Assembly (NCBI GenBank): GCA_016861185.1
Contig: BOKW01000003.1
Coordinates: forward strand, 310,001 to 374,000
Direction: 5' to 3'
Source of the DNA: Betaproteobacteria bacterium
Lineage (GTDB): Bacteria > Pseudomonadota > Gammaproteobacteria > Burkholderiales > Burkholderiaceae_F
Length of the DNA: 64,000 nt
Part shown: piece by piece, positions 8,225 through 23,200 of the stretch
Layout of the letters: every line of letters starts with the position of its first letter
Position numbering within the stretch: the stretch's first letter is position 1
Notes under the pieces: generated by a model
What the model saw: the letters and a program-made list of their open reading frames with translations, nothing else
What the model was told of the DNA's origin: nothing
The model's database searches: none
Program-made: the position numbers and the translations under genes

Positions 8225-8920
8225 TTACCGGCGCGGTGTTTCGTCGTCGTTCCGCCCGCGCGTCGGCCACCAGCGCTGCAGCAGCTCCGCGGCCCATTCC
8301 TGCCCGCCGAGGCCGAAGGCGATCGCGAGCGCCAGCACGATCCCCGCGAACAGGATCAGGAACGTGTAGCGCACGATCTCGCCGCCGATCGCGAGTTGCT
8401 CGAGCGCGATCAGGATCACGAACACCAGGATCGCGTACTGCGCGATGCGGCCGAGCAGATCGGCGTCCTGCATGTCGACGTTGCGGCAGTAGCCCTGCAC
8501 CGCGCCGGAGACGAAACGCGCGAAATACGCGCCGAACACGATCACCAGCAACGCGACGAACAGCCGCGGCAGGAACAGGAACACGCGCGTCAGCAGGTCG
8601 GTCACGTAGGTCAGTCCCAGCCCGTTGGCGGCGATCACCAGCGCGCCGAGGATCACCAGCCAGTAGGCGAGCGCGCCGACGAACGCGGTCGTGTCGCGCT
8701 CGATGCCGCCCTGCTGCAGAAAGCCGTCGATGCCGGCGCGTTCCGTGAGCACGTTGAAGTTGATCGCGCGCAGGCCGCGCACCGCCGCGAAGCGCAGCGC
8801 CTTGGCGATCAACCAGCCGGCGATCAACACCACGATCGCCACCGCGATGCGCGGCAGATACGTGCCGACCTGCACGAGGAACGCCCGGACCGGTTCGAAC
8901 ATCACGTCGACGTTGTTCAT
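8225..8920 (-). CDS. MscS-related conserved TM-helix membrane protein
   Basis: 231-residue inner-membrane protein of the conserved TM-helix family, related to the membrane part of small mechanosensitive channels. Five hydrophobic segments are visible (around 20-42, 75-97, 107-130, 152-172, 180-202), with glycine-rich pairs such as LAIAFGLGGQEWA that resemble the pore-lining helix. The large cytosolic vestibule of MscS is absent; the C-terminus is a short polar tail. ATG at 8920 has AGGGGG upstream. It is the last gene after treS::maltokinase, and with the MscS gene at 28744 it gives the trehalose block a membrane channel on each strand. An osmotic role is inferred. Confidence 0.8.
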   Translation of the reverse strand: MNNVDVMFEPVRAFLVQVGTYLPRIAVAIVVLIAGWLIAKALRFAAVRGLRAINFNVLTERAGIDGFLQQGGIERDTTAFVGALAYWLVILGALVIAANGLGLTYVTDLLTRVFLFLPRLFVALLVIVFGAYFARFVSGAVQGYCRNVDMQDADLLGRIAQYAILVFVILIALEQLAIGGEIVRYTFLILFAGIVLALAIAFGLGGQEWAAELLQRWWPTRGRNDDETPRR

Positions 8921-8975
8921 CGCCGCCCCCTTGGCGCGATCCGCACTCCGCAATCCGCAATCCGACTGTGCGCTG

Positions 8976-11900
8976 TCACACGGTCCCTCGATCCAACCCG
9001 AGCAGCCGCTTGATGCCGGCGAGCGGAATGCCGGCCCAGGCCGGCCGGTTGTCCAGCTCATAGCGCAGCTCGTAGCAGGCCTTTTCCAGCTCGAACAGCC
9101 GCAGCAGGCCGGCGGCAGCCGGCGGGTAGAGTGCGCCCGCCGCCTCGCGATACGCAGCGACGAACGCGCGCCGCGCGCCCTCTTCCCACACACGCGCATG
9201 AACCGCCGGCGCTGCGCGGTCGGGCGCATCGGCAGCAACGCGTTCGACGGCCGCCGCCGCGGCGTAGCCGAACGAACGCAGCATGCCCGCGACATCGCGC
9301 AGCGGCGAGTGCTTCGCGCGCCGCTCTTCGAGCGAACGCGCCGGCTCGCCTTCGAAGTCGATGATCACCCAGTCGTTGTCGCGCAGCAGGATCTGGCCGA
9401 GATGGAGATCGCCGTGATGGCGGATCTTCGCACCCGCGGCGCCTTCCGGTGCGGCGATCGCCGCCGCCAGCGCCTCGCGCGCGGCGAGCACGACATCGGC
9501 ATCCGCGCGCGCCGCCGCGGGCAGCTCGTTGCGTCGCCGCTGCAGCAGCTCGAGCGCGGCGCGCGCCTCGTTGCGGATATTGCGCGCCCACGTCGCCGGG
9601 TCGTCGCGCGTCGCCGGCTCGGGCGCGAAGGCCGGTTCGGTCCCCGCGGCAAACGCGACATGCAGTTCCGCCACGCGCCTGCCCAGCGTCTGCGCCAGCG
9701 CGGCGTAATCGCCGAAGGTCTCGTCGGCCGCGCGGGCGTCGAGCCGGCGCGCGACGTAGTCGACCGTAAACGTCCAGCCATCGCCCTGGTTCTCGACGTA
9801 CGCCTGCAGCAGCGCGAGGCTGCTCACCACACCGTTGGCGTCGACGTACTCGACGCTGCCGGCGAGCGGCACGCAGTACTTGAAGCCGGCCACGTCGGTG
9901 AGGAAGCGGCCGATCTCGAGTTCCGGGTTCAAGCCCGTGCGCACGCGGCGATACGTCTTCAGGAAAAGCTGCCGGCCGAGCTGCATCACCGTGTTGCTGC
10001 TCGACCCCGGCGGGCGCGCAACCGGCTTGCGCGATTCGGGTGTGCCGGCAAGCTGCGCGAAAGCGCGGGTGGGCTTGAACACCAGCTTGCCGTGCGCGGT
10101 GGGAAGCTCGGCGCCCGCGCCGATCGCCTCGACCAGCGCGGCGCAGAACTCCGGGTCCTGCGTCGCATCGGCGAGCGCGCCGACCTGCGCCTGCTGGCGC
10201 ACCTTGGCGATCGTCGCCGGCGCGAGCGCGCGGCTGCGCTCTTCCTCCTCCTCCCACGCGAGCGCGAACGGCAGGAAGTAACGCGCGGGTTCGCCGGCTT
10301 CGGTTTCGACGTTGGCGAGCGCGAGCAGCCAGCTTTGTTTGCCGTGCTTCAGCAGCGCGTGATCGGCGAGCGCGACGCGCCGGATCGCCTCCCCCTTCGC
10401 GCCGTACCAGCGCTCGCGCGCGACGAAGCGCGGCAGCACCTGTGTTTCGAACTGCTTGCGCAGTCTTTCCGCCATGCCGATGCGCCACGGCACGACGCGA
10501 TCGCGGAAAAAACTGGACCAGCCGTCGAACAGCACCAGCACCTGCAGATCCTCGGGCGCGAGCCGCTCGCTGTGCCAGTCCGGCACCGGCACGTCGGTGG
10601 CCAGACGAAACCAGAAGAATCCGTGCGACGGCAGCGTCAGCAGATACGGCAGCTCGCCGATCGGCGGAAAGGTGGTGCGGCCGAGCAGTTCGACCGGCAC
10701 GCGGCCGCGATACTGGGCGAGGTCCAGTTCGACGGGTTGCGCCGAGCGCGCGACGTTGGCTACGCACAGGATCACCTCGTCGCCGTATTCGCGCACGAAC
10801 GCGAGCACCTTGCGGTTGCCCGGATGCAGGAAGCGCAGCTTGCCGCGGCCGAACGCGCGCTGGCCGCGCCGCACCGCGAGCAACCGCCGCGTCCAGGCGA
10901 GCAGCGACGACGGATCGCGGCTTTGCGCCTCGACGTTGACCGCCTCGAAGCCATACACCGGGTCCATGATCGGCGGCAGATAGAGCCGCTGCGGATCGGC
11001 GCGCGAAAAGCCGCCGTTGCGATCGCTGGTCCATTGCATCGGCGTGCGCACGCCGTCGCGGTCGCCGAGGAAGATGTTGTCGCCCATGCCGATCTCGTCG
11101 CCGTAATACACGATCGGCGAACCGGGCATCGACAGCAGCAGGCTGTTCATCAGCTTGATGCGATCGAGATCGTTTTCCATCAGCGGCGCCAGCCGCCGGC
11201 GGATGCCGAGGTTGATGCGCGCGCGTTTGTCGGCCGCGTACATGTTGTACATGTAGTCGCGCTCGCGGCTGGTCACCATCTCGAGCGTCAGCTCGTCGTG
11301 GTTGCGCAGGAAAATGGCCCACTGGCAGGCATCCGGGATCTCCGGCGTCTGCGTCATGATCTCGACGATCGGATGGCGGTCTTCCATCGCGAGCGCCATG
11401 TACATGCGCGGCATCAACGGAAAGTGATACGCCATGTGGCATTCGTCGCCGTCGCCGAAGTACTCGGCGACGTCCTCCGGCCACTGGTTGGCCTCCGCCA
11501 ACAGCAAACGCCCCGTGTAGCGCGCGTCGAGCGCGGCGCGGATCTTCTTGATGATCGCGTGCGTCTCGGGCAGGTTCTCGTTGCTCGTGCCGTCGCGTTC
11601 GACCAGGTACGGAATCGCATCGAGCCGAAAGCCGTCCACGCCCATGTCGAGCCAGAAGCGCATGATGCGGATCACTGCCTTCAGCACCTGCGGGTTATCG
11701 AAATTCAGGTCCGGCTGGTGGTGGAAGAAGCGGTGCCAGTAATACTGCTGCGCGACCTCGTCCCAGGTCCAGTTCGACTTCTCGCTGTCGGTGAAGATGA
11801 TGCGCGTGCCGGCGTACCTGTTCGGGTCGTCGCTCCAGACGTAGAAGTTGCGCTTGACCGAGCCCTTGGGCGCGCGCCGCGCGGCCTGGAACCACGGGTG

Positions 11901-12284
11901 CTGGTCCGACGTATGGTTGACGACCAGTTCGGTGATCACGCGCAGCCCGCGCTTGTGCGCCTCGCGCACGAAGCGGCGGAAGTCCTCGCGCGTGCCGTAC
12001 GCGGGATGCACGTTGTGATAGTCGGCGACGTCGTAGCCGTCGTCGCGAAACGGCGACGGGTAGAACGGCAGCAGCCAGATCGTGTTGACGCCGAGGTCGT
12101 GCAGGTAGTCGAGCTTGCTCGTGAGCCCCGGAAAGTCGCCGATGCCGTCGTCGTTCGAGTCGAAGAACGCCTTGACGTGGACCTCGTAGACGATCGCGTC
12201 CTTGTACCAGAGCGGATCGTCGCCGAGCTTCGCTGCGGCGGCGGGGCGCGCGGTGCGCGGCGCGACGGTGGCCGTGACGTCCAT
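8976..12284 (-). CDS. treS: Trehalose synthase (TreS) fused to maltokinase (Pep2)
   Basis: Bifunctional enzyme of 1102 residues. The N-terminal half (about 25-560) is a GH13 trehalose synthase that isomerises trehalose and maltose: nucleophile Asp in [10 protein letters not shown], acid/base Glu in LLAEANQWP, transition-state Asp in [10 protein letters not shown]. The C-terminal half (about 600-1102) is a maltokinase of the aminoglycoside-phosphotransferase fold with [12 protein letters not shown] (catalytic Asp) and [10 protein letters not shown], making maltose-1-phosphate with ATP. That product is the donor for GlgE, encoded 8 bases upstream. ATG at 12284 is chosen since the previous gene stops at 12293. 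The fusion is known in several bacteria and channels trehalose into glucan. Confidence 0.95.
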   Translation of the reverse strand: MDVTATVAPRTARPAAAAKLGDDPLWYKDAIVYEVHVKAFFDSNDDGIGDFPGLTSKLDYLHDLGVNTIWLLPFYPSPFRDDGYDVADYHNVHPAYGTREDFRRFVREAHKRGLRVITELVVNHTSDQHPWFQAARRAPKGSVKRNFYVWSDDPNRYAGTRIIFTDSEKSNWTWDEVAQQYYWHRFFHHQPDLNFDNPQVLKAVIRIMRFWLDMGVDGFRLDAIPYLVERDGTSNENLPETHAIIKKIRAALDARYTGRLLLAEANQWPEDVAEYFGDGDECHMAYHFPLMPRMYMALAMEDRHPIVEIMTQTPEIPDACQWAIFLRNHDELTLEMVTSRERDYMYNMYAADKRARINLGIRRRLAPLMENDLDRIKLMNSLLLSMPGSPIVYYGDEIGMGDNIFLGDRDGVRTPMQWTSDRNGGFSRADPQRLYLPPIMDPVYGFEAVNVEAQSRDPSSLLAWTRRLLAVRRGQRAFGRGKLRFLHPGNRKVLAFVREYGDEVILCVANVARSAQPVELDLAQYRGRVPVELLGRTTFPPIGELPYLLTLPSHGFFWFRLATDVPVPDWHSERLAPEDLQVLVLFDGWSSFFRDRVVPWRIGMAERLRKQFETQVLPRFVARERWYGAKGEAIRRVALADHALLKHGKQSWLLALANVETEAGEPARYFLPFALAWEEEEERSRALAPATIAKVRQQAQVGALADATQDPEFCAALVEAIGAGAELPTAHGKLVFKPTRAFAQLAGTPESRKPVARPPGSSSNTVMQLGRQLFLKTYRRVRTGLNPELEIGRFLTDVAGFKYCVPLAGSVEYVDANGVVSSLALLQAYVENQGDGWTFTVDYVARRLDARAADETFGDYAALAQTLGRRVAELHVAFAAGTEPAFAPEPATRDDPATWARNIRNEARAALELLQRRRNELPAAARADADVVLAAREALAAAIAAPEGAAGAKIRHHGDLHLGQILLRDNDWVIIDFEGEPARSLEERRAKHSPLRDVAGMLRSFGYAAAAAVERVAADAPDRAAPAVHARVWEEGARRAFVAAYREAAGALYPPAAAGLLRLFELEKACYELRYELDNRPAWAGIPLAGIKRLLGLDRGTV

Positions 12285-12292
12285 TACATGGA

Positions 12293-14309
12293 TTACATGA
12301 AATAGTCGAAGTCCTGCTCGCGGTGCACGCGCCGCTGCAGCCTGAACACGTGCACCGGGCAGCGCTGCGGATCCAGGCTGACCAAGTTGCGCGCGCCGTG
12401 CCAAAGATAACGCGCGCCGGTGACGAGGTCGTGCATCTGGTACGGCTGGCCTTCCTGCAGCCCGAAAGCGGCGAGGTCGAGCGCGAGCCAGCCCGACTGC
12501 ACGTGGTGCGGATCGAGGTTCACCGCGCAGACGATCACGTTCGCGAGATCCGGCGTGGATTTCGCGTAGGCAATCATCTGCTCGTTTTCGATCGGAAGGA
12601 AGCGCAGCGAGTCGTCGCGCTGCAACGCCAGATTGGCGCGCCGGATGCGGTTCAACGCACCGATGAAAGGCGCGAGCGAATCCGGCCGCTCGCGATTCCA
12701 ATGCCGGAGCTGGTATTTCTCCGAGTCGAGGTATTCCTCCGAGCCCGGCTCGCGCGGCGTCTGTTCCATCAGCTCGTACGCGGGGCCGTAGATGCCGTAG
12801 CTCGCCGACAGCGTCGCGGCGAGCGCCACGCGCGCCATGAAGGTGCCGCGCGTGCCGAACTGCAGCGCTTCGGTCAGGATGTCGGGCGTGTTCGGCCATA
12901 CGTTGGGGCGGAAGTACTCGCGCCCCGGCCCGTGCGCGAGTTCCGTGAAGTAGTCGATCAGCTCGCGCTTGGTGTTGCGCCAGGCGAAGTACGTGTAGCT
13001 CTGCGTGAAGCCGAGCTTGGCGAGCCGGTGCATCACCTTCGGCCGCGTGAACGCCTCGGACAGGAAGATCAGGTCCGGGTGCTTCGCCTGCAGCCGGTCG
13101 ATCGCCCATTCCCAGAAGGCGAAGGCCTTGGTGTGCGGGTTGTCGACGCGGAAGATCTTCACGCCCTGCCCGATCCAGAACTCGAACACGCGCGCCAGCT
13201 CCAGCCACAGCTCGCGCCAGCGCACGCTTTCGAAGTCGAACGGATAGATGTCCTGGTATTTCTTCGGCGGGTTCTCGGCGTACTGCACGCTGCCGTCGGG
13301 ACGCCGCCGGAACCACTCGGGATGTTCGCGCACGTACGGATGGTCGGGCGCGCATTGAAACGCGATGTCGAGCGCGATCTCGAGGTCGTGTTCGTGCGCG
13401 CGCGCGATGAGCCGGCGAAAGTCCTCGAGCGTGCCGAGCTGCGGATGGACCGCCGTATGCCCGCCTTCGGCGGCGCCGATCGCCCACGGGCTGCCGATAT
13501 CGTCCGGTCCGGCGACAAGCGCGTTGTTCTTGCCCTTGCGCTGAAGCTGGCCGATCGGATGGATCGGCGGCAGATACAACACGTCGAAGCCCATCTGCGC
13601 CACGTAGGGCAGCAGCTTCTCGCAGTCGGCGAACGTGCCGTGGCGGCCGGGCTCGAGCGACGCCGAACGCGGAAACATCTCGTACCAGGCCGAAAAGCGC
13701 GCGCGCTCGCGATCGACCACCAGCGGCAGCTCGCGCGGATACCAGTACGCGAACTGCAGATCGGGATGGCGCGCGGCGAGCGCCGAAAGCACCGGATCGA
13801 GCGCGAGATGCTTCAGCGCCTCGGCATCGCTCGCGCTCTCGGCGGCGCGCGCCAGCTCCTGCACCCACTGCTGCAGCCGATCGCGCTCGGCTGCATCCTG
13901 AGTGCGGCCGGCGGCGCCGGCGACGAGCTGCGCGCCGATGCGCAGCGCAACGCGGATGTCTTCGAGGTCGACTCGGCGCGCCAGATCGTGCTGCCACGAC
14001 AGGAAGTGATCGACCCACGCACAGACCGTGTAGCGGTACCGGCCGATCGCATCGAGATGGAAGCTGCCGCGCCAGCGATCGTTGCCGACGTGCGCCATCG
14101 GCGCCACCTGCCATTGCGTGGCGCCCTCGCGCCGCCACAGCAGCGCGCAGGCGATCGCGTCGTGGCCGTCGGCGAAACAATCGGCTTCGACGACGAACAC
14201 GTCGCCGGCGGCGCGCTTGACCGCGAAGCGGCCGTCGTCGATCTGCGGCGTCACGTTTTCGACGACCGCGCGGATGCGGCCGTCGCGCTGGCCGATCGGC
14301 TGCAGGTCT

Positions 14310-14317
<8 letters not shown>
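12293..14317 (-). CDS. glgE: Alpha-1,4-glucan:maltose-1-phosphate maltosyltransferase
   Basis: Transfers maltosyl units from maltose-1-phosphate to the non-reducing end of alpha-1,4-glucans. The 674-residue protein has the N-terminal beta domain of the GlgE family and a GH13 barrel with [11 protein letters not shown] (nucleophile Asp) and [12 protein letters not shown] (acid/base Glu), the combination that separates GlgE from hydrolytic amylases. Length is typical (about 660-700). It overlaps glgB by 8 bases upstream and is followed after 8 bases by treS::maltokinase, giving the complete GlgE pathway (trehalose to maltose to maltose-1-phosphate to linear glucan to branched glucan) on one transcript. 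Confidence 0.95.
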
Positions 14318-16241
<1,924 letters not shown>

Positions 16242-16378
16242 GCGTTCCTCGCGACCGCGGCGCAATGGCCGTTCCGGTCGTTCCTGTGATGACCTCGATC
16301 GAACCTTAGTCCGCGCGACCGCGTCGTTGAATTCGGCAAGACCGGTACGGGAATCATCGTAGTTGGTACCCGCAAGCG

Positions 16379-19300
16379 CTAACGAAGTTCCTCGCGCGGC
16401 GACACCCACAACGCGCCGGGAAAACCGTTCCACGCCACGGCGAGCGGCAGTGTGGCGCCGATTTCACGCGTCGCCCCGCTCAGCCGCTCGCTCATCGAGC
16501 GCGGCGCGCCGAGCGGCGACAGATCGACCGCGGTGTCGCCCCAGACCGCCGCCCCGAGCGGCAGTTCGCCGACGGCAGCACCGAGCCCTGCGAACAGGCG
16601 GCCGGCGATCACGATCGCGATCTCGTCGCCGAGCCGGCGCGCGAAGGCGACGACGTGCGCCGCCTTGGTGCCGGTCGGCTCCAACGGCACATATTCGCCT
16701 TGTTCGAACAGGGCCGAACGTTCGCGCCGCAACGCCAGGCAACGCCAAGTCACCCACAGCTTGGCCAGCCCGTTCGCGAACAGTTCGCGCAAAGCTTGCG
16801 GGCCGTCGTTCAGGCGCGTCGCGAGCGCCTGCAACTCCGCCAGCGCGGCGCGCAGCGAAGCGAAATCCACCGGCGCGCGGTTGTCGGGATCGACCAGGCG
16901 CAGCGTGATCGTCTCGTTGCCCTGGTAGATGTCGGGCACGCCGGGCGAAGCGAACTTTGCGAGCGCCATGGTCACGCTGTTCAACTGGCCGAACCAGGCG
17001 AGCGGCGCGACCGTCGCGCGCAGATCGTCGAGGAACAGGTCGCCGTGTGCGCGCGCGAGCGCGCCAGCGACGAAACCCTTCAGCGCGCCTTCGTACTCGG
17101 GGTTCGGATTGATCCAGCTCGTGTGCAGCTTCGCTTCGCGTGCGCCCTTCAGCCACGCGGCCGACACGCGCTCGCGCCAGTGCGCGAGCGCGTCGTCGTC
17201 GAGTTCGCCGGGCGGAAGCGTGCCGGCCAGAAGCTGGTACAGCGCGTATTCGTCGTTGCGCGAAGGCGCGCGCGCGCCGTCGATGATGCGGCGATGGCGG
17301 CGGTTCAGGCGGCTGAAGCGCCGCACCGCGAGCCGCCATGCCGCCGGCAGCTCGGAGATTACGTTCAGCCGGTTGCGCACGTCCTCCGAACGTTTCGAGT
17401 CGTGCGTGCTGGTCGCAAGCATCGTGTGCGCCCAGCGCTCTCTGCGGTCGCGGCTCGCCGCGTGCCAGGCCGCCACGCGGATGCCGAAGATCTCCGGATC
17501 GCAGCCCACGTCGGCGAGCGACAGCAGCCGGTTGAAGCGGTAGAACGCCGTGTCTTCGATCCCCTTCGCCGCCACCGGCGCGGTGAACTGCTGGAAGCGC
17601 CGTGCGAACGCGAGCGCCTCGGCGGCGGAACCGTTCGCGGCGCGGCCGAGCAGCGCGGCGTGCACGAAGTCGAAGATGCCCGGGTCGGCCGCGCGGCTGC
17701 GCGCGCGCGCGCGCCCGACGGCCCAGTCGATGTAGCGGCGATCGGCCGCGGTCGGTTCGTCGACGATGTAGCTGCGGTACACCGGAAACGAAGCGGCCAC
17801 CGCGGCGAGCGCTTCGCGCAGCGCGGGCTGCGTGAAGTCGCGCGTGCGCGGATCCGCGCGCGCGAGCCGCAGCAGCCGGTTCGTCAGCACCGTCAGTTCG
17901 CCGGCCAGCGCGCCGGTCATCACTTCGCGCCGGCCGGCGTAGGCGATGTCTTCCCAGTCGCCGGCCTCGCCGCCCACGAACGCGCGCCAGGCGCGGTCGA
18001 CGCGCCGGCGGTTGGCCCCGTCGACCAGCAGACCGTTGATCACGGTGGCGAAGCGATACCCGGTCGTGCCGTAAACGGCCCAGTCGCGTCGCAGGTCTTC
18101 GTGGGCAGCGAGGATCTTCTCGACCACGACGTACAGCGGCTTCGGCTCGCCACTGAGTTGCGCTTCGATGTCTTCGGGTGCGACACCGGCCGCGCGCAGA
18201 TGCCCGCGCTGCAGCCGATCGAAATACTGCTGCGGATCGAAAAGCCCGTCGGGATGGTCGATTCGCAGCCCGTCGATCGCCTGCCTTGCGGTCCATTGCA
18301 GCAGCCTGGCGTGCGTGGCTTCGAAGACGGCTTCGTCTTCCATACGCAGCGCCGCCAGATCGTTGATGTCGAAAAAGCGCCGGTAGTTGATCTCGTCGCC
18401 GGCCACGCGCCACGACGCAAGCCGGTACGCCTGCGCTTCGAGCAGCGCGTGCAGCGCTTCGCCGCCGCCGTGCGCGCCGCACGCCGCTTCGATCGCTTCG
18501 CGCAGCCAGCGATGTTTGACGACGAGTTGCGCGAGCTCCCGCCGCAGGCGCGGCCCGTCGCTGCGCCGCGCCGCGAGCGCCGCCGCGTCTTCGCTGTCGC
18601 GCGGCGCAAGCGCGGCGAACGCCTGCGCGAGATCGGCAAGCGTCGCGCGCGCGGCCGGCCCCGCGAACGGAAACGAGGCGGCGTGCGCGAGCAGCGGCGG
18701 ATACGAACGCGGATCGAGCGGAAAACGGTGGTCGAAGTACAGCACGGCGAAGCCGCCCGCGTCGGCGTCGAACACCAGCCACAGCTCGCCGCGCTCGAGC
18801 ACGCGGCCGTAGTGGTCGCCGAGCACCGGCAGCAGCACCTTGCCGCGCAGCGCGGGGTCGATCGGCGTCCAGTCGATGTCGAAGAGATGCGCGTATGCCG
18901 AGGCCGGGCCGTTTTCGAGCACGTCGAGCCACCACGCGTTGTCCGCGCGCAGCACGCCCATGTGATTGGGCACGACGTCGGCGATCTGCCCCATGCCGTG
19001 TCCGCGCAGCGCGGCGACGAAGGCCTCGAAGTCGGCCGAGGTGCCGATCTCCGGATTCAGCCCGCGGTGATCGACGATGTCGTAGCCGTGGCGGCTGCCG
19101 GCGCGCGCGCGCAGATACGGCGAGCAGTACACGTGCGAGATGCCCAGCGCGGCGAGATACGGCACGATCGCCGTCGCCTGCGCGAAGGTGAAATCGCGGT
19201 TCAGTTGCAGCCGATAGGTCGCGCGCGGAACGACCGTCGGCGGCGGCTCGGCCGGCGCGCTTGCGCGCGGCCGCGCCGCCGCAAACGCCGCCGCGCAGCC

Positions 19301-21403
19301 GACGAAGCGCGCATCGTCGCCCCATCGCTCGAGCGGCACGGCGAGTCTGCGCTGCCAGTTCGGATACTCGCTCGTCGTGCCCGGCAGATTGACCTGCTCG
19401 CGCGCGCCGAAGATGTCTTCCGGCTGCACGACCGCGATCGCCGCGTTCGTGCGCGCGATATGCGCGTGGATCGCGCGGCTCAGCCGCTCGTCCAGCGCCA
19501 GCGGCGGCTCGGCTCCGGCCGGCCACAGCCCCTCGCGCACGAGCATCCGCAGCAACGCCGGCCGGTCGCGCGCGCGTTGCGCGCGCTGCGAAGCCGCCAG
19601 CTCGGCGCTCGGAAAAAGATGCAGCGACTCGCGCAACGCCAGATCGCGACCCTCCCACCAGCCAGTCAGCGTCGGCAGATCGTGCGTCGAGGCGGCCACC
19701 AGCGCGAGCGCAGGAAAGTCCGCCGGCGCGCGGAAACCCCCGTCGGCGGCGCGCTCGAAATACAGCACCTTGTACGACAGCACGCCGGCGGCGGCGAGCG
19801 CCGCGCGGATCGCATCGGGCACGGTGCCGAGGTCTTCGCCGATCACCAGGCAGCGGTTGCGATGGCTTTCGATCGCCACCGCGGCCAGAAGCTCGTCGAA
19901 CGCGTAATGCACGTAAGCGCCCTGTGTCGCCTCGGTTCCCGGCGAGATCAGATAGAGCCGCATCAAAGCCATCACGTGGTCGATGCGCAGCGCGCCGGCG
20001 TGCCGCATGTTCGCGCGCAGCACCGCGACGAAAGGTTCGTGCGCCGCGGCGCGCAGCGCTTCGGGCTGCCATGGCGGCAGCCCCCAGTCCTGCCCTTTCG
20101 GATTGAAGTCGTCCGACGGGGCGCCGATGCGCAGCCCGTGCGCGTACAGCCGCTGTTGCGCCCAGCTTTCGGCGCCGCCCGCATCGACCGACACCGCCAG
20201 ATCGGCGTACAGGCCCACGGCCATGTCCGCCGCGCGTTTCGCCGCGGCGGCGAGCTGCTCGTCGGCGAGCCATTGCAGACAAGCGTAGAAGTCGATGCGT
20301 TCGGCGTTGGCCGCGGCGAACGCCGCGACCGCGGGCGAATCCGGATCGCGATACTCCGGCGGCCACGCGGGCCAGCCCCAGCACGCGGGATCGCGCGCGT
20401 AAAGATGCTCCTGCAGTGCCTCGAACAGCGCGTGCCGGCGCAGGTCTTCGCCGCCGCTGCGCTTGAATTCTTCGAACGCCAGCGCGCGTTCGCCGCGCAC
20501 CTCGCGCGCCAACAGCTCGAGGATCTCGAACTTCGCCGCGCGAACGCCTTCGTAGTCGACCAGTTCGGCGGCGCGCAGCCGCGCGAGGCACGCCTGGAAG
20601 CCGGCCGAAGCCACCCGCGCGCGCGCCGCTTCGGACGACGCGAACTCCGGCACGGCCTCCACGTCGAGATAAAGCGCGTTGAAGAACAGCCGGCTCGACG
20701 GGCTGTACGGGCTGCAGTGCCGCGGATCGTGCGGAAACAGCGCGTGCAGCGGATTCAGCCCCACGACGTCGGCACCGTGCCGCGCGGCGAGATCGATCAC
20801 GTTGACCAGGTCCGTGAGATCGCCGATGCCCCAGTTGCGTTGCGAGCGCAGCGCGTAAAGCTGGACCGCCGGCCCCCAGATGCGGCGGCCGGACGCGAGC
20901 GCAGGCGGCAGATAGCAGCGCTCGGGCGCGACCCACAGCGCCGCATGACCGGCACCCCGCGCGTCCAGCACTTCGAGCCGGTGATAACCGACAGGCGGCA
21001 CGCCGTCGATGGACACCGCGCGCGCGACATGCGCTTCGCCGTCGATCGAATCTCGCTCGACCAGCGGCCAGTCGGCCGGCGTAAACGCGCCTTCGCGCGA
21101 CGCGCCGTCCTCGAGCCGCAAGCGCCACGCGACCGGCGTTCGATCGTCGCGCGCGCGCAGGTTGACGCGAAACGCAAAGGCGGCGCGGCCTGCAGGGACG
21201 ACGATCACCGGCGCGATCGTCCGGCGCCACGCCGCGCGTTGCCGCGCCGCGAGCGCCGCTGTCGCGTCTGCGGTGTCGACACCGAGCGCGCCGAGCAGCG
21301 CGCGCAGCGTCTCGGTCGATGTATGCCGTGTGACGCCCCAGATGTCGTCGTACGCGAGCTGGATGCCGCAGTCGTCGGCGAGCTGCGCGAGCGCTTCAGC
21401 CAT
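16379..21403 (-). CDS. treY: Fusion of 4-alpha-glucanotransferase (MalQ) and maltooligosyltrehalose synthase (TreY)
   Basis: Single protein of 1674 residues. Residues 1 to about 715 are a GH77 amylomaltase: nucleophile Asp in [14 protein letters not shown], acid/base Glu in [10 protein letters not shown], and [17 protein letters not shown]. Residues about 727-1674 are a GH13 Tre[31 protein letters not shown], nucleophile Asp in [13 protein letters not shown], acid Glu in VVEKILA and [13 protein letters not shown]. TreY converts the reducing end of a maltodextrin into a trehalosyl unit, and MalQ lengthens short oligosaccharides to usable substrates. A Pro/Ala-rich linker joins them. The gene overlaps treZ by 8 bases, so substrate trimming, trehalosyl formation and release are co-expressed. 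Confidence 0.95.
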   Translation of the reverse strand: MAEALAQLADDCGIQLAYDDIWGVTRHTSTETLRALLGALGVDTADATAALAARQRAAWRRTIAPVIVVPAGRAAFAFRVNLRARDDRTPVAWRLRLEDGASREGAFTPADWPLVERDSIDGEAHVARAVSIDGVPPVGYHRLEVLDARGAGHAALWVAPERCYLPPALASGRRIWGPAVQLYALRSQRNWGIGDLTDLVNVIDLAARHGADVVGLNPLHALFPHDPRHCSPYSPSSRLFFNALYLDVEAVPEFASSEAARARVASAGFQACLARLRAAELVDYEGVRAAKFEILELLAREVRGERALAFEEFKRSGGEDLRRHALFEALQEHLYARDPACWGWPAWPPEYRDPDSPAVAAFAAANAERIDFYACLQWLADEQLAAAAKRAADMAVGLYADLAVSVDAGGAESWAQQRLYAHGLRIGAPSDDFNPKGQDWGLPPWQPEALRAAAHEPFVAVLRANMRHAGALRIDHVMALMRLYLISPGTEATQGAYVHYAFDELLAAVAIESHRNRCLVIGEDLGTVPDAIRAALAAAGVLSYKVLYFERAADGGFRAPADFPALALVAASTHDLPTLTGWWEGRDLALRESLHLFPSAELAASQRAQRARDRPALLRMLVREGLWPAGAEPPLALDERLSRAIHAHIARTNAAIAVVQPEDIFGAREQVNLPGTTSEYPNWQRRLAVPLERWGDDARFVGCAAAFAAARPRASAPAEPPPTVVPRATYRLQLNRDFTFAQATAIVPYLAALGISHVYCSPYLRARAGSRHGYDIVDHRGLNPEIGTSADFEAFVAALRGHGMGQIADVVPNHMGVLRADNAWWLDVLENGPASAYAHLFDIDWTPIDPALRGKVLLPVLGDHYGRVLERGELWLVFDADAGGFAVLYFDHRFPLDPRSYPPLLAHAASFPFAGPAARATLADLAQAFAALAPRDSEDAAALAARRSDGPRLRRELAQLVVKHRWLREAIEAACGAHGGGEALHALLEAQAYRLASWRVAGDEINYRRFFDINDLAALRMEDEAVFEATHARLLQWTARQAIDGLRIDHPDGLFDPQQYFDRLQRGHLRAAGVAPEDIEAQLSGEPKPLYVVVEKILAAHEDLRRDWAVYGTTGYRFATVINGLLVDGANRRRVDRAWRAFVGGEAGDWEDIAYAGRREVMTGALAGELTVLTNRLLRLARADPRTRDFTQPALREALAAVAASFPVYRSYIVDEPTAADRRYIDWAVGRARARSRAADPGIFDFVHAALLGRAANGSAAEALAFARRFQQFTAPVAAKGIEDTAFYRFNRLLSLADVGCDPEIFGIRVAAWHAASRDRRERWAHTMLATSTHDSKRSEDVRNRLNVISELPAAWRLAVRRFSRLNRRHRRIIDGARAPSRNDEYALYQLLAGTLPPGELDDDALAHWRERVSAAWLKGAREAKLHTSWINPNPEYEGALKGFVAGALARAHGDLFLDDLRATVAPLAWFGQLNSVTMALAKFASPGVPDIYQGNETITLRLVDPDNRAPVDFASLRAALAELQALATRLNDGPQALRELFANGLAKLWVTWRCLALRRERSALFEQGEYVPLEPTGTKAAHVVAFARRLGDEIAIVIAGRLFAGLGAAVGELPLGAAVWGDTAVDLSPLGAPRSMSERLSGATREIGATLPLAVAWNGFPGALWVSPREELR

Positions 21404-23200
21404 GCGCGTCTTCGAGGGACCAGCGCACGGTCCACGGCGCGAGCTTGCCGTCCTCGCGCGCGGTCGAATGGATCACTTCACCGGCCGGCAGCGGCACGGC
21501 GACCGCAGCTGCTTTGTCGTCCGCCGGCAGGTACGCGTCGAGCTGCAAGCGCGCGCCGCCCGAAGGCCAGGCGACGTGCAGCAGCCCCGGCGTGGCGATC
21601 TCGAAGCGGCCCGCGCCCGCCTGCGCGAGCAGGGGAACGATGCGCTGCCGGCGCAGCGCGAGCAGCTCGCGATAGAACGTGAGCCATTGCGCGTGCGGCG
21701 CGCGTTCGCGCTCGGACCAGTCGAGCCTGCTGGCCGCGAACGTATCGACTGCGTTCGGATCGGGGATGCGCTCGCGTGCGGCGGCATCGGCAAACGCGGC
21801 CATCCGGCCGAACTCGGCGCGGCGCCCGTTGCGTACCGCCTCCGCTAAGTCGGCGCCGAAATCGCAGAAGAACAGGAACGGCGTGCCCGCGCCCCATTCC
21901 TCGCCCATGAAGAGCAGCGGCGGTGCCGGCGCCAGCAGCACGCAGGCCGCGAGCGCGCGCAGTTTTTCGGGATCCGTCAGCGCGACCAGCCGCTCGCCGA
22001 ACGCGCGGTTGCCGACCTGGTCGTGCGTCTGCAGGAAGTTGACGAACGCCGCCGGCGGCAAGTGCGCGCTCGGCTCGCCGCGCGGGCGGCCACCGCGAAA
22101 GCCGGACGGCTCGCCCTGGTAGACGAAGCCTTCGGCGAGCGCGCGCCCGAAGTCGGCCAGCGGATCGTCTGCGTAGTCGACGTAGTAGCCGTCGGTTTCG
22201 CCGGTGGCGAGCACGTGCGCGGCGTGATGGAGGTCGTCGTTCCATTGCGCGGTCGCGCAAAGCGGCCGGCGATCCGCATCGCGCGCGAGGTAGTGCGCTT
22301 CGTTGCGGTCGTTCTCCAGGATCAGGTGAACGTGGCGCGCGCGCCCGGGGCCGGCACGAATCGCCTGCGCGATCTCCTCGACGATGTCGGGGCGGCGCGC
22401 GTCTTCGATCGCGTGCACGGCGTCGAGCCGCAGGCCGTCGAAGTGAAACTCCTCGAGCCAGTACAGCGCGTTGTGAACGAAAAACGCGCGCACGACGTCG
22501 ACGCCGAAGTCGATCGCCGCGCCCCACGGCGTGTGCCGCGTGCGATCGAAGAACGGCTGCGCGTAGGCGTGCAGATAGTTGCCGTCGGGGCCGAAGTGGT
22601 TGTAGACGACGTCGAGCAGCACCATCAACCCGCGCGCGTGCGCGGCGGCGACGAACCGCTTCAGCGCTTCGGGCGTTCCGTAAGCCGCGGCCGGCGCGAA
22701 CGGCAGCACGCCGTCGTAGCCCCAGTTGCGTCGTCCCGGAAACGCAGCGACCGGCATCAGCTCGATCGCGGTGACGCCCAGCGCGGCCAGATCGTCGAGC
22801 CGCTCGATCGCCGCGGCGAAGGTTCCCTGCGGCGTAAAGCTGCCCACGTGCAGCTCGTAGATCACCGCCTCGTGCCACGGCCGGCCGCGCCAGTTTGCAT
22901 CGGGCCAGTCGAACGCGTGCGGATCGGTGACGAGGCTCGGTCCGTGCACGCCGTCGGGATTGCACCGCGACGCCGGGTCGGGAACGATGAGGCGGCCGTC
23001 GATGCGATAGGCGTAGCGGGTACGCGCATCGGCCTGCGCGATCGTCGCCTCGTACCAGCCGCCCGCGAGCGGCTGCATCGGCAACGCTTCGGCCTCGAGC
23101 AGCAGCAGGTCGACGCGCCACGCGCTCGGCGCCCACAGGCGGAAGCGCACGCCGCCTTCGGCGGGCGTCGCGCCGAAAGGCATCGCGTGCGTGCGCGTGG

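Noticed and set aside
8691..12305. Open frame of 1204 codons on the plus strand
   Set aside because: Antisense shadow of treS::maltokinase; composition is dominated by Arg, Ala and Val, with no motifs.
17697..17716. GCGC dinucleotide tract as a simple repeat or Z-DNA element
   Set aside because: It lies within malQ::treY and encodes Arg/Ala residues; such runs are frequent in this GC-rich window.
16655..21682. Open frame of 1675 codons on the plus strand
   Set aside because: It lies exactly opposite malQ::treY, is Arg/Ala/His-rich, and has no domain. It is the antisense of a high-GC gene.
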